DNA of 43,466 bases from CAZNGF01 sp964572855 (lineage in GTDB: Bacteria > Bipolaricaulota > Bipolaricaulia > RBG-16-55-9 > JAJCYT01). The stretch lies in contig CAZNGF010000013.1 in the NCBI GenBank assembly GCA_964572855.1, positions 1 through 43,466 on the forward strand, read 5' to 3'. How positions within the stretch are numbered: the first letter of the stretch is position 1; every line of letters starts with the position of its first letter. The notes under the pieces were generated by a model. The model had not been told where the DNA came from. It saw nothing but the letters and a program-made list of their open reading frames with translations, and did no database searches. Positions 30,853 to 37,505 of the stretch are shown here, one piece after another. Made by a program: the position numbers and the translations under genes.

Positions 30853-31830
30853 ATGGCGAACAAGACCCTGATTCAGGCGGTCAACGAGGCGTTGACCCAG
30901 GAGATGGAACGGGACGAGCGCGTGCTGATCATGGGCGAGGACGTGGGCGTCAACGGCGGCGTGTTCCGCGCCACCGAGGGGATCTACGACAAGTTCGGCG
31001 CCGCGCGCGCGATCGACACGCCGCTGGCCGAGTCCGGCATCATCGGCTCCGCCATCGGGATGGCGGCCTACGGCCTGCGGCCCGTGCCCGAGATCCAGTT
31101 CGACGGGTTCATGACCCCCGCCTTCGACCAGATGATCAACCACGCCGCCCGGCTGCGCTGGCGCAGCCGCGGGCGTTTCACCTGTCCCATGACGCTGCGC
31201 GTGCCCTACGGTGGCGGCATCCGGGCGCTGGAGCACCACTCCGAGGCGCCCGAGACCTACTACGTCCACACGCCGGGCTTCAAGGTCGTGATCCCCTCGA
31301 CGCCCTACGACGCCAAGGGCCTGCTGATCGCGGCGATCCGCGACCCCGACCCCGTGCTCTACTTCGAGCCCAAGCGCATCTACCGCGCCTTCCGGCAGGA
31401 CGTGCCCGAGGACGAATACGAGATCCCGATCGGAAAGGCAAACGTCGTGCAGGAGGGCACGGACGTGACCGTGATCTCCTGGGGCGCGATGATGCGCGAG
31501 ACCCAGAAAGCGGTCGAGCTGGCCGGCGACGAGGAGCTCTCCTGCGAGCTGATTGACCTGCGCACGCTCTGGCCCATGGACATCGACACGGTCATCGAAT
31601 CGGTGCAGAAGACGGGACGCTGTGTTGTGGTGCACGAAGCCCCGCGCACTGTGGGGCTCGGCGCCGAGATCGTCTCGCTCATCAACGAAAAGGCCCTGCT
31701 CCACCTGGAAGCACCGGTCGTGCGCGTAACCGGATACGACGTGGCGATTCCGTATTTCCGCATGGAATACTATTATCTGCCCAACGAGAAGCGGATCCTG
31801 CGCGGCATCAAGCAGGCCGTCAACTTCTAG
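30853..31830 (+). CDS. Pyruvate dehydrogenase E1 beta subunit, copy 2
   Basis: Tandem paralogue of the preceding gene, 325 residues. ATG 30853 follows GGGAGG. Long stretches are shared between the copies, for example EPKRIYRAFRQDVPED, WRSRGRF and GEDVGVNGGVFR. The active-site Glu (DTPLAESGIIG) and His (HHSEAPETYYVHTPGF) are kept. The two diverge mainly in the C-terminal third. Because both look active, they may assemble with one alpha chain as a mixed E1, or serve different substrates or conditions. The copy occupies the place where an E2 acyltransferase gene normally lies. No lipoyl domain or catalytic HxxxD of E2 is visible in it. Confidence 0.93.
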   Translation: MANKTLIQAVNEALTQEMERDERVLIMGEDVGVNGGVFRATEGIYDKFGAARAIDTPLAESGIIGSAIGMAAYGLRPVPEIQFDGFMTPAFDQMINHAARLRWRSRGRFTCPMTLRVPYGGGIRALEHHSEAPETYYVHTPGFKVVIPSTPYDAKGLLIAAIRDPDPVLYFEPKRIYRAFRQDVPEDEYEIPIGKANVVQEGTDVTVISWGAMMRETQKAVELAGDEELSCELIDLRTLWPMDIDTVIESVQKTGRCVVVHEAPRTVGLGAEIVSLINEKALLHLEAPVVRVTGYDVAIPYFRMEYYYLPNEKRILRGIKQAVNF

Positions 31831-31856
31831 GCGAGGCGCACTGGAAAGGAGTTCCA

Positions 31857-33293
31857 TTGGTCGTCGGCGACATCGCAGTGGGAACGGACGTGTTGGTGAT
31901 CGGCGCCGGACCGGGCGGCTACGTGGCCGCCATCCGCGCCGCCCAGCTCGGCAAGGACGTCACGTTGGTCGACAAGGAAGCCAGCCTCGGTGGCATCTGC
32001 CTCAACCACGGCTGTATCCCCTCCAAGGCGCTCATCCACGCCGCGGGCCTCTATCACCGCGTCAAGCACGGGGAGGACTTCGGCATCTCGGCCCCTGACG
32101 CCTCGATCGACGTGAGCAAGCTGCAGGCGTGGAAGGCGAGCGTGGTCAAGAAGCTCACCGACGGCGTGGCGCAACTCTGCAAGGGCAACGACATCGAGGT
32201 CGTGCAGGGCAAGGCCAGCTTCAGCGGCAAGCGGCAGGCGCGCGTCGAGAGCGAGCACGGCGTGGGGGTGATCGACTTCAAGGACGCCATCCTGGCCACC
32301 GGCTCGCGTTCGATTCAAGTCCCCGGCTTCGAGTTCGACGGCGAGACCGTGATCGGCTCGCGCGAGGCGCTCGCGCTGGAGCAAGCGCCCAAGTCGATGC
32401 TGGTCATCGGCGGCGGCTACATCGGCCTCGAACTGGGCACGGTCTATGCCAAGCTCGGCACCCAGGTCACCGTGGTCGAGATGATGGACCAGTTGCTGCC
32501 GGGGCACGAGCCCGATCTGATCCGCCCCGTGGCCAAAAAGCTGAAAGCGCTGGGCGTCGAGGTGCACACGGGCGCCAAGGCCACCGAGCTCAAAAAGACC
32601 AAGGCCGGCGCCACCGTCAAGGTCGAAACCAAAGACGGCGAGCGGGAGTTCAAGGTCGAGAAGGTCCTGGTGAGCGTCGGGCGCCGGCCCAACACCGAGG
32701 AGCTGGGCCTGGAGGCGGCCGAGGTCGAACTCGACGACGACGGCTTCGTCCAAGTGAACGAGCAGATGCGCTCGTCCAACCCGCACGTCTACGCCATCGG
32801 CGACGCGGCCGGCCAGCCCATGCTGGCGCACAAGGCCTCGCACGAGGGGCTGGTGGCCGCCGAGGTGATCGCGGGCGAGCCGAGCGCGGCCGACTTCCAG
32901 GCCGTGCCCGCCGTCATCTTCACCGACCCCGAGATCGCCACCGTGGGCATGAGCGAGCGGGAGGCCAAGGACGCCGGCTACGAGCCGGCCGTGGGCAAGT
33001 TCCCGCTGCCCGCGCTGGGCCGCGCGCTCACGACCGGCGACTCGGACGGCTTCGTGCGCCTGGTGAGCGACAAGAAGACCGGCTTCGTGCTGGGCGCGCA
33101 GATGGTGGGCCACGAGGTCTCGAACCTGATCAGCGAGGTGGCCTTCGCCATCGAGATGGCCGCCACGACCGAGGACCTGGCGCTCACGGTCCACCCGCAT
33201 CCCACCATGTCCGAGGGGATCATGGAGGCCGCCGAGGTCGCGCTGGGCCAGGCCGTCCACGTCCTGACGCCGAAGAAGAAGCAGACCGCCTGA
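31857..33293 (+). CDS. lpd: Dihydrolipoamide dehydrogenase (E3)
   Basis: Flavoprotein that reoxidises dihydrolipoamide with NAD+, 478 residues. TTG 31857 is the start: AAAGGAG (31844-31850) is 6 bases ahead and no ATG or GTG is available. Features are the FAD site VIGAGPGGYVAA, the redox disulfide C48/C53 in GGICLNHGCIPSK (His replacing the usual Val between them), the NAD site VIGGGYIGLELG, YAIGDAAGQPMLAHKA and the C-terminal HPHPTMSEG base. There is no N-terminal lipoyl domain. It closes the lipA-pdhA-pdhB-pdhB' operon and ends at a strong hairpin. Confidence 0.96.
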   Translation: MVVGDIAVGTDVLVIGAGPGGYVAAIRAAQLGKDVTLVDKEASLGGICLNHGCIPSKALIHAAGLYHRVKHGEDFGISAPDASIDVSKLQAWKASVVKKLTDGVAQLCKGNDIEVVQGKASFSGKRQARVESEHGVGVIDFKDAILATGSRSIQVPGFEFDGETVIGSREALALEQAPKSMLVIGGGYIGLELGTVYAKLGTQVTVVEMMDQLLPGHEPDLIRPVAKKLKALGVEVHTGAKATELKKTKAGATVKVETKDGEREFKVEKVLVSVGRRPNTEELGLEAAEVELDDDGFVQVNEQMRSSNPHVYAIGDAAGQPMLAHKASHEGLVAAEVIAGEPSAADFQAVPAVIFTDPEIATVGMSEREAKDAGYEPAVGKFPLPALGRALTTGDSDGFVRLVSDKKTGFVLGAQMVGHEVSNLISEVAFAIEMAATTEDLALTVHPHPTMSEGIMEAAEVALGQAVHVLTPKKKQTA

Positions 33294-33299
33294 GGACGC

Positions 33300-33324
33300 G
33301 CGGGGCGGCCTCCCGCCGCCCCGC
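33300..33324. terminator. Bidirectional stem-loop between lpd and the AEC carrier
   Basis: GCGGGGCGGC (33300-33309) pairs with GCCGCCCCGC (33315-33324), a 10-bp stem with a 5-base loop. It fills the gap between convergent stops at 33293 and 33325. No T-tract occurs on either side, as for other hairpins here except the tRNA terminator. Confidence 0.65.
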
Positions 33325-34218
33325 TCACCGCAGCCAAGCCAGCAACAGCGTCAGGCTGAGCGCGCTCAGCACGGTCGTGGTCAGCACGATCGAGGACACC
33401 AACCGCGGGTCCCGGTCGTAGTAGCTGGCCAGCACGAGCGCGTTGACGGCGGTGGGCATGCTGGAATCCAGCACCGCCACGTCGCGCATGAGCCCCTCGA
33501 ATCCGAACAAGACCGTGAGCCCAAAGGCCAGCGCGGGTGCCGCGGCCAGCCGCAGCGCCGTGGCCGCCCCGATGAGCGGCAGGCGCTTGCCCACCCGCAC
33601 GCCCACCAGCTGTACGCCCAGCAGGATCAGGAGCGTCGGGACCGTGGCCTGGGCCAGCAGGTCAAGGGGACGCATCAGAAAGGTCGGGATTCCGACGCCG
33701 GTGGCCTTCACCCCCAGCGCGAGCGCGACGCCGTAGAACAGCGGCGTCTTGAACACGTTCAAAAAGGGCTGCCAGCTCATCGATTGGCCCCAGGTGGCGA
33801 TCACGACGCCCAGCGTCGACATCAGAAACGCCGAGAGCGAGATGTAGACGACCCCAATGGCAAACCCCTCCTCGCCGAAGGCAAACAGCAGAAACGGAAG
33901 GCCGTAGTTGCCGGCGTTGACGAACACGAGCGCCAGCGCCAACGCCGCGGTCGTGTTCGGGCCGAGTTTCAAGAGCCTTCCCAACAAGAGCGCGATCCCC
34001 CAGAACGCAAGCGAGAGCAGCAGGATGAAGCCCCCGAAGTCGAGGAACACCGCCGGCCGGACGTCGTTGTCGAGCAGGGCGGTGAACAGCAGTGCCGGGG
34101 AGAGTACCCAGAAGGTGAGCCTGGAGAGCCCGGCCGCGCGCAGGTGCCCGCCCCGGCCCAGCGCGTAGCCGATCGCGACCAGGACGAGGACGGGAAAGAG
34201 CACGTCGAGGAAGTGCAT
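33325..34218 (-). CDS. AEC-family (auxin efflux carrier-like) transporter
   Basis: Ten-helix inner-membrane carrier of 297 residues. N-terminal FPVLVLVAIGYALGRGGHL, FVNAGNYGLPFLLFAFGEEG (the conserved N-x-G-N-x-G-L region), LFYGVALALGVKA and the C-terminal LDSSMPTAVNALVLASYYDRD match bacterial AEC carriers such as those for malate or malonate. The substrate is unknown. ATG 34218 lies six bases after a -10 box, predicting a leaderless mRNA. It is convergent to lpd and divergent from the phosphodiesterase gene. Confidence 0.93.
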   Translation of the reverse strand: MHFLDVLFPVLVLVAIGYALGRGGHLRAAGLSRLTFWVLSPALLFTALLDNDVRPAVFLDFGGFILLLSLAFWGIALLLGRLLKLGPNTTAALALALVFVNAGNYGLPFLLFAFGEEGFAIGVVYISLSAFLMSTLGVVIATWGQSMSWQPFLNVFKTPLFYGVALALGVKATGVGIPTFLMRPLDLLAQATVPTLLILLGVQLVGVRVGKRLPLIGAATALRLAAAPALAFGLTVLFGFEGLMRDVAVLDSSMPTAVNALVLASYYDRDPRLVSSIVLTTTVLSALSLTLLLAWLR

Positions 34219-34224
34219 CGGCCA

Positions 34225-34253
34225 AGTATAGGCGTCCCGTGACAGCCGAACAA
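34225..34253 (-). promoter_or_regulatory. Leaderless promoter of the AEC carrier
   Basis: On the minus strand -35 TTGTTC (34253-34248) and -10 TATACT (34230-34225) have a 17-base spacer. The -10 ends six bases before ATG 34218 and no ribosome site is present. Confidence 0.6.
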
Positions 34254-34289
34254 CGCATCGAGGCCTTCGTCACCGGCCGGGTCTGGACG

Positions 34290-34295
34290 TATACT
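34290..34295 (+). promoter_or_regulatory. -10 box of the phosphodiesterase gene
   Basis: TATACT lies 34 bases before GTG 34330; TTCGTC at 34266-34271 is a weak -35 (18-base spacer). Unlike the divergent carrier gene this mRNA would have a leader of about 28 bases with GGGAGGGGG as ribosome site. Confidence 0.4.
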
Positions 34296-34329
34296 CGGGG
34301 GTCAAACAGGGTGTTTCAGGGAGGGGGCA

Positions 34330-35349
34330 GTGGCGAAGTGGTGCATCGTAATGGCGGCGGCCGCGCTTGGCTTGGTGGTGTTCGACATGGGTAGGCACGC
34401 CCCGAACGGGTCGGGGCCGTTTACGACGATCGTGCTGGGCGCGGGGGGCGGGCTGGACGAATCCAACCTGACAGCGTACCTGCTCCGCCACGAGCGGGGC
34501 GACGGCTACGTGGCGCTGGACGCGGGCACGCTCTATTCGGGCGTGCGCGCCGCCGAGCGGGCGGGGAGCTTTGCCGACGTGCGGGTTCCGGACGGATCCA
34601 GCCTCTCGCTTCCAGGTTGGGTCATGCATGACATCCGCGCCTACCTCATCACGCACGCCCACCTGGACCACGTCGCCGGCCTCGTGCTTAACTCGCCGGA
34701 CGACGACGCGAAGCCAATCTACGCCCTGCCGCACACTATCGACATCCTGCGCGACCACCTGTTCAACTGGGACGTCTGGCCCAACATGGGCAGCGAGGGC
34801 GCGGGCTTTGTCATCGGCAAGTACACCTACGAGCGCCTGGAGCCGGGCACCGAGGTGCCGATCGCCGACACCGGCCTGACGGTCGAGGCCCACCCCCTCA
34901 GCCACGACGAACCCTATCAGTCCACCGCTTTTCTCGTGCGGGCCGGCGAGGACCACGCCCTGTTCGTGGGCGACAGCGGCCCCGACCCCGTCGAGGGGCA
35001 GGGCAAGCTGCGCCGCGTCTGGGAGCGCGTCGCGCCGCTGGTGCGCGCGGGGCGCCTGCGCGGCGTCTACCTGGAGGTATCGTACCCCGACGGCCGCGCC
35101 GAAGACCGGCTCTTCGGCCACCTGACCCCAAGCTGGATGCTGCACGAGCTGCGGGCGCTGGCGGAAATCGTCAACCCCGATGCGCCGCAAGAGGCGCTCG
35201 AAGGGCTCACGGTCATCGTCACAGCGGTCAAGCCCTCGTACGAGGCCGGCCCCAGCACCCGCGAGACGATCCGCCGCGAATTGGCCGCGCTCAACGACCT
35301 GGGCGTGCGGCTGATCGTGCCGGAGCGGGGAGCACGCATCGAATTCTAA
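34330..35349 (+). CDS. Class II 3',5'-cyclic-nucleotide phosphodiesterase (CpdP/PDE1-like)
   Basis: Predicted cAMP phosphodiesterase of the metallo-beta-lactamase superfamily, 339 residues. The class II signature H-x-H-L-D-H-x-x-[GS]-x-x-x-x-S-[AP] is matched exactly by HAHLDHVAGLVLNSP (metal ligands H109, H111, D113, H114). Later segments include PLSHDEPYQSTAFLVR, ALFVGDSGPDP and LEVSYPDGRAEDRLFGHLTP, also typical. GTG 34330 follows GGGAGGGGG. The N-terminus (about 4-19) is hydrophobic, so the protein may be exported, as the Vibrio periplasmic enzyme is. Together with the adenylate cyclase at 18257 it could set cAMP levels, although an exported enzyme would act on extracellular cAMP. Confidence 0.88.
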   Translation: MAKWCIVMAAAALGLVVFDMGRHAPNGSGPFTTIVLGAGGGLDESNLTAYLLRHERGDGYVALDAGTLYSGVRAAERAGSFADVRVPDGSSLSLPGWVMHDIRAYLITHAHLDHVAGLVLNSPDDDAKPIYALPHTIDILRDHLFNWDVWPNMGSEGAGFVIGKYTYERLEPGTEVPIADTGLTVEAHPLSHDEPYQSTAFLVRAGEDHALFVGDSGPDPVEGQGKLRRVWERVAPLVRAGRLRGVYLEVSYPDGRAEDRLFGHLTPSWMLHELRALAEIVNPDAPQEALEGLTVIVTAVKPSYEAGPSTRETIRRELAALNDLGVRLIVPERGARIEF

Positions 35350-35662
35350 TACCTGGGGTGTTGCCCCTTAATGACTACTGCAAAAGCAACGTCAAGCAAT
35401 GATCGTGACACTGGCCAGGCCCGCGGACTTTGGACCAACACACTTTGCAGCGATCAATAAGGGGGCCTAACAAAACCCTTGCAGATGAGTCATCCTGCGG
35501 CCGGAAGGCCGAAGGATCTCTTGCAGACACGTGAAGAAACTGGCACCTTGTGAGAGCCATTGAAGTTCTGGGCAGAATCGTGTCCGATATGGGCTAGGGA
35601 GGCAGAGAGGAAGGAAAGCAGCGGGCACTTAGCTGCTGGTCGTAGCAAGATAGGAGAACCTC
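35350..35662. other. Gene-free lower-GC interval at the left edge of the island
   Basis: This 313-base stretch holds no convincing gene. It starts with a small GGGG/CCCC hairpin (35355-35367) after the phosphodiesterase and is visibly poorer in G and C than the flanks. It contains the palindromic repeat at 35478-35527. A weak promoter for the ATPase (TTGTGA 35549-35554, CAGAAT 35573-35578, 18-base spacer) is possible. AGGAG lies 7 bases before ATG 35663. Confidence 0.5.
35478..35527. repeat. Palindromic REP/MITE-like element with 8-bp direct repeats
   Basis: ATCCTGCGGCC (35492-35502) and GGCCGAAGGAT (35507-35517) form an 11-bp imperfect stem (one mismatch) with a GGAA loop. The unit is bounded by identical CTTGCAGA at 35478-35485 and 35520-35527, resembling a target duplication. 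The wording (GTCATCCTG...CGAAGGATCT) resembles dispersed palindromes known from many bacterial genomes. Only one copy is in the window. Confidence 0.55.
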
Positions 35663-36895
35663 ATGCTCACGCGCATCAAGATTGGAAATTTCAAATCGTT
35701 GCGCGACGTCGAAGTTGACCTCCCCCCTATGACCGTCCTCTTCGGTCCCAATGCAGCTGGGAAAAGCAACCTGCTGGACGCTGTACAAACCCTTTCACGT
35801 TTAGGCACAGAGCGAACCCACGCAGATGCACTTGCCGAACCGATTCGGGGGAATCCGGTGGAGTTCTTCAGTTTCCCAACCGGTGGGATGCCCGACCTTC
35901 TCAGTCAGAGATTGGCGGCGTTCACACTTGAAGCCAATCTGAAATGTGGCAAACAACCCTATCGTTATCGCATTACGATTGGGATCGAGCCTGGCTCGGG
36001 CAAATTGCGCACGGCTGATGAATATTTGGCGTTACTCACAGCGAAGGGGGATGCCAAGGGCAATCCGGCCATCGAGCGTCAAAACGATCAACTGCACATC
36101 CGTCGCAAGAGCAAGCCGGGCCATCCACGTCAGGAACCCCTGGGATTAAACCATTCGATACTTTCCGACCCGAGATTGAGTGGTGTGGAATACCAATGGC
36201 TCGTCCGCGTACGAGAGGAATTGTCAGGTTGGCGCACGCATTATCTGGATCCGCGTGTGGCCATGCGCGGAGCACAACCCCCGTCAGATGTTGTCGATAT
36301 CGGTGTCTTAGGCGCACAGATTGCACCATTTCTTTATAAATTACAAGCCGAGAAACCGAATCATATGGCAGCCATTCAACGGACCTTGCGCGCCATTATC
36401 CCCAGTGTCGAGCATATCTCCGTCGATCTCGACAAGCGCCGCGGCACGCTTGATCTGATGATTAAACAGGATGGCATCGACTACTCTTCCCGCATCGTTT
36501 CCGAAGGCACGCTCCGGGTGCTTGCGCTGTGTGCGATCGCGGTCAACCCCTGGAAGGGGTCACTGCTGGCGTTTGAAGAACCAGAAAACGGTGTGCATCC
36601 TCGTCGCTTGGAGTTGATCGCCGAGATGCTCACCTCGCTTGCTGAGGGGGGACCGCAGGTGATTGTGACCACCCATTCTCCCCTGTTTTGTGACGCTGTG
36701 CTGCGGCGGGCAAGGGAGCACGATGGAAAAATAGGCCTTTTCAACGTCCGCCGTGAGGGACAAGAGACCGTGGTTGAAAGGTTTGACGCCACAGGGCCTT
36801 TGCTTGACGATCGGGAGATCGAGGCCGCTTTGTCCTCCAGAGCGGAAGATGGATGGTTTGAGAGTCTTCTGTTGAGAGGAATGATCGATGACTAG
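35663..36895 (+). CDS. AAA_21/OLD-type ATPase of a putative defence module
   Basis: ABC/SMC-like ATPase of 410 residues (RecF/OLD superfamily). The N-terminal MLTRIKIGNFKSLRDVEVDL leads to Walker A GPNAAGKS (28-35). After a variable middle domain come signature SEGT (280-283), Walker B LLAFEEPENG (301-310, Glu305/Glu306) and the switch THSP (337-340). All catalytic elements are intact. Base composition and codon use are plainly less GC-rich than in the flanks, suggesting transfer. The stop overlaps the start of the next gene by eight bases, so the two products are made together. Such ATPase plus TOPRIM-like pairs occur in anti-phage systems (OLD/Gabija, PARIS, AbiL). This assignment is by analogy. 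Confidence 0.88.
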   Translation: MLTRIKIGNFKSLRDVEVDLPPMTVLFGPNAAGKSNLLDAVQTLSRLGTERTHADALAEPIRGNPVEFFSFPTGGMPDLLSQRLAAFTLEANLKCGKQPYRYRITIGIEPGSGKLRTADEYLALLTAKGDAKGNPAIERQNDQLHIRRKSKPGHPRQEPLGLNHSILSDPRLSGVEYQWLVRVREELSGWRTHYLDPRVAMRGAQPPSDVVDIGVLGAQIAPFLYKLQAEKPNHMAAIQRTLRAIIPSVEHISVDLDKRRGTLDLMIKQDGIDYSSRIVSEGTLRVLALCAIAVNPWKGSLLAFEEPENGVHPRRLELIAEMLTSLAEGGPQVIVTTHSPLFCDAVLRRAREHDGKIGLFNVRREGQETVVERFDATGPLLDDREIEAALSSRAEDGWFESLLLRGMIDD

Positions 36896-37505
36896 GTTGG
36901 CAAGCGTCGATCTGTTCGCAGAAGATCGGGCCCATGAAGAACTGCTCAAACCGCTCATTGAAAGGGTTGCTCGAGAAGAACAGGTGGCTGTGAGATTACA
37001 GGTGCGATCTGCCAGAGGCGGACATGGACGCGCGCTTGCGGAGTACAAGAACTACCAGTTGCTTTTGCTCAAAGGGGTGGCAGGACACACGCTTCCCGAC
37101 CTGACCGTGGTGGCTATCGACGGCAATTGCGCCACGCATTCGAAGAAGCGGCAGGAGATCGATGCGGCCACGGACCCTGCGTTTCATGGCCGCGTGGTTG
37201 CCGCTTGTCCAGATCCCCATGTAGAACGTTGGTATATGGCCGATATGCAATCGTTCTATGAACTCGTTGGGGTTCAGCCGCGCATGGGCCAGAGAAAATG
37301 TGAACGCGATTATTACAAGAAACTACTCACAAAGACCGTGCAAGCCGCAGGTCATCCTTCTACGCTCGGGGGCATTGAGTTCGCAAACGAGTTAGCTCAA
37401 GGGATGGACCTGTATCGAGCTGGTCGTGCAGAAACTTCTCTCAAGGCTTTCGTCTCGGATTTGAAGGCTACATTCCAGTACTGGAAGCACGGAGGCAGGG
37501 ATTGA
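36888..37505 (+). CDS. DUF4276/TOPRIM-like putative nuclease partner
   Basis: Small protein of 205 residues encoded in overlap with the ATPase. Its outline fits DUF4276/RloB-like TOPRIM proteins: an early acidic site FAEDRAHEELLKPLI (Glu12, Glu17), a hydrophobic strand ending in acid LPDLTVVAIDGN (Asp71, Asp78) and a following PDPHVERWYMADMQSFY (Glu113) region. These residues could bind Mg2+ for nucleic-acid cleavage. It is lower in GC than the surroundings. ATG 36888 lies inside the ATPase 3' end. Its TGA overlaps the ATG of the geranylgeranyl reductase gene (TGATG). The family assignment is moderate; the acidic pattern is visible but the protein is diverged. Confidence 0.65.
   Translation: MTRLASVDLFAEDRAHEELLKPLIERVAREEQVAVRLQVRSARGGHGRALAEYKNYQLLLLKGVAGHTLPDLTVVAIDGNCATHSKKRQEIDAATDPAFHGRVVAACPDPHVERWYMADMQSFYELVGVQPRMGQRKCERDYYKKLLTKTVQAAGHPSTLGGIEFANELAQGMDLYRAGRAETSLKAFVSDLKATFQYWKHGGRD

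Noticed and set aside
30853..31830. Second E1 beta copy as an assembly duplication
   Set aside because: The two copies differ throughout, especially in the C-terminal third, and have separate ribosome sites, so this is a true paralogue pair.
35375..35560. 61-codon minus-strand frame in the island's left interval
   Set aside because: It crosses the palindromic element, lacks a ribosome site and has no recognisable similarity.
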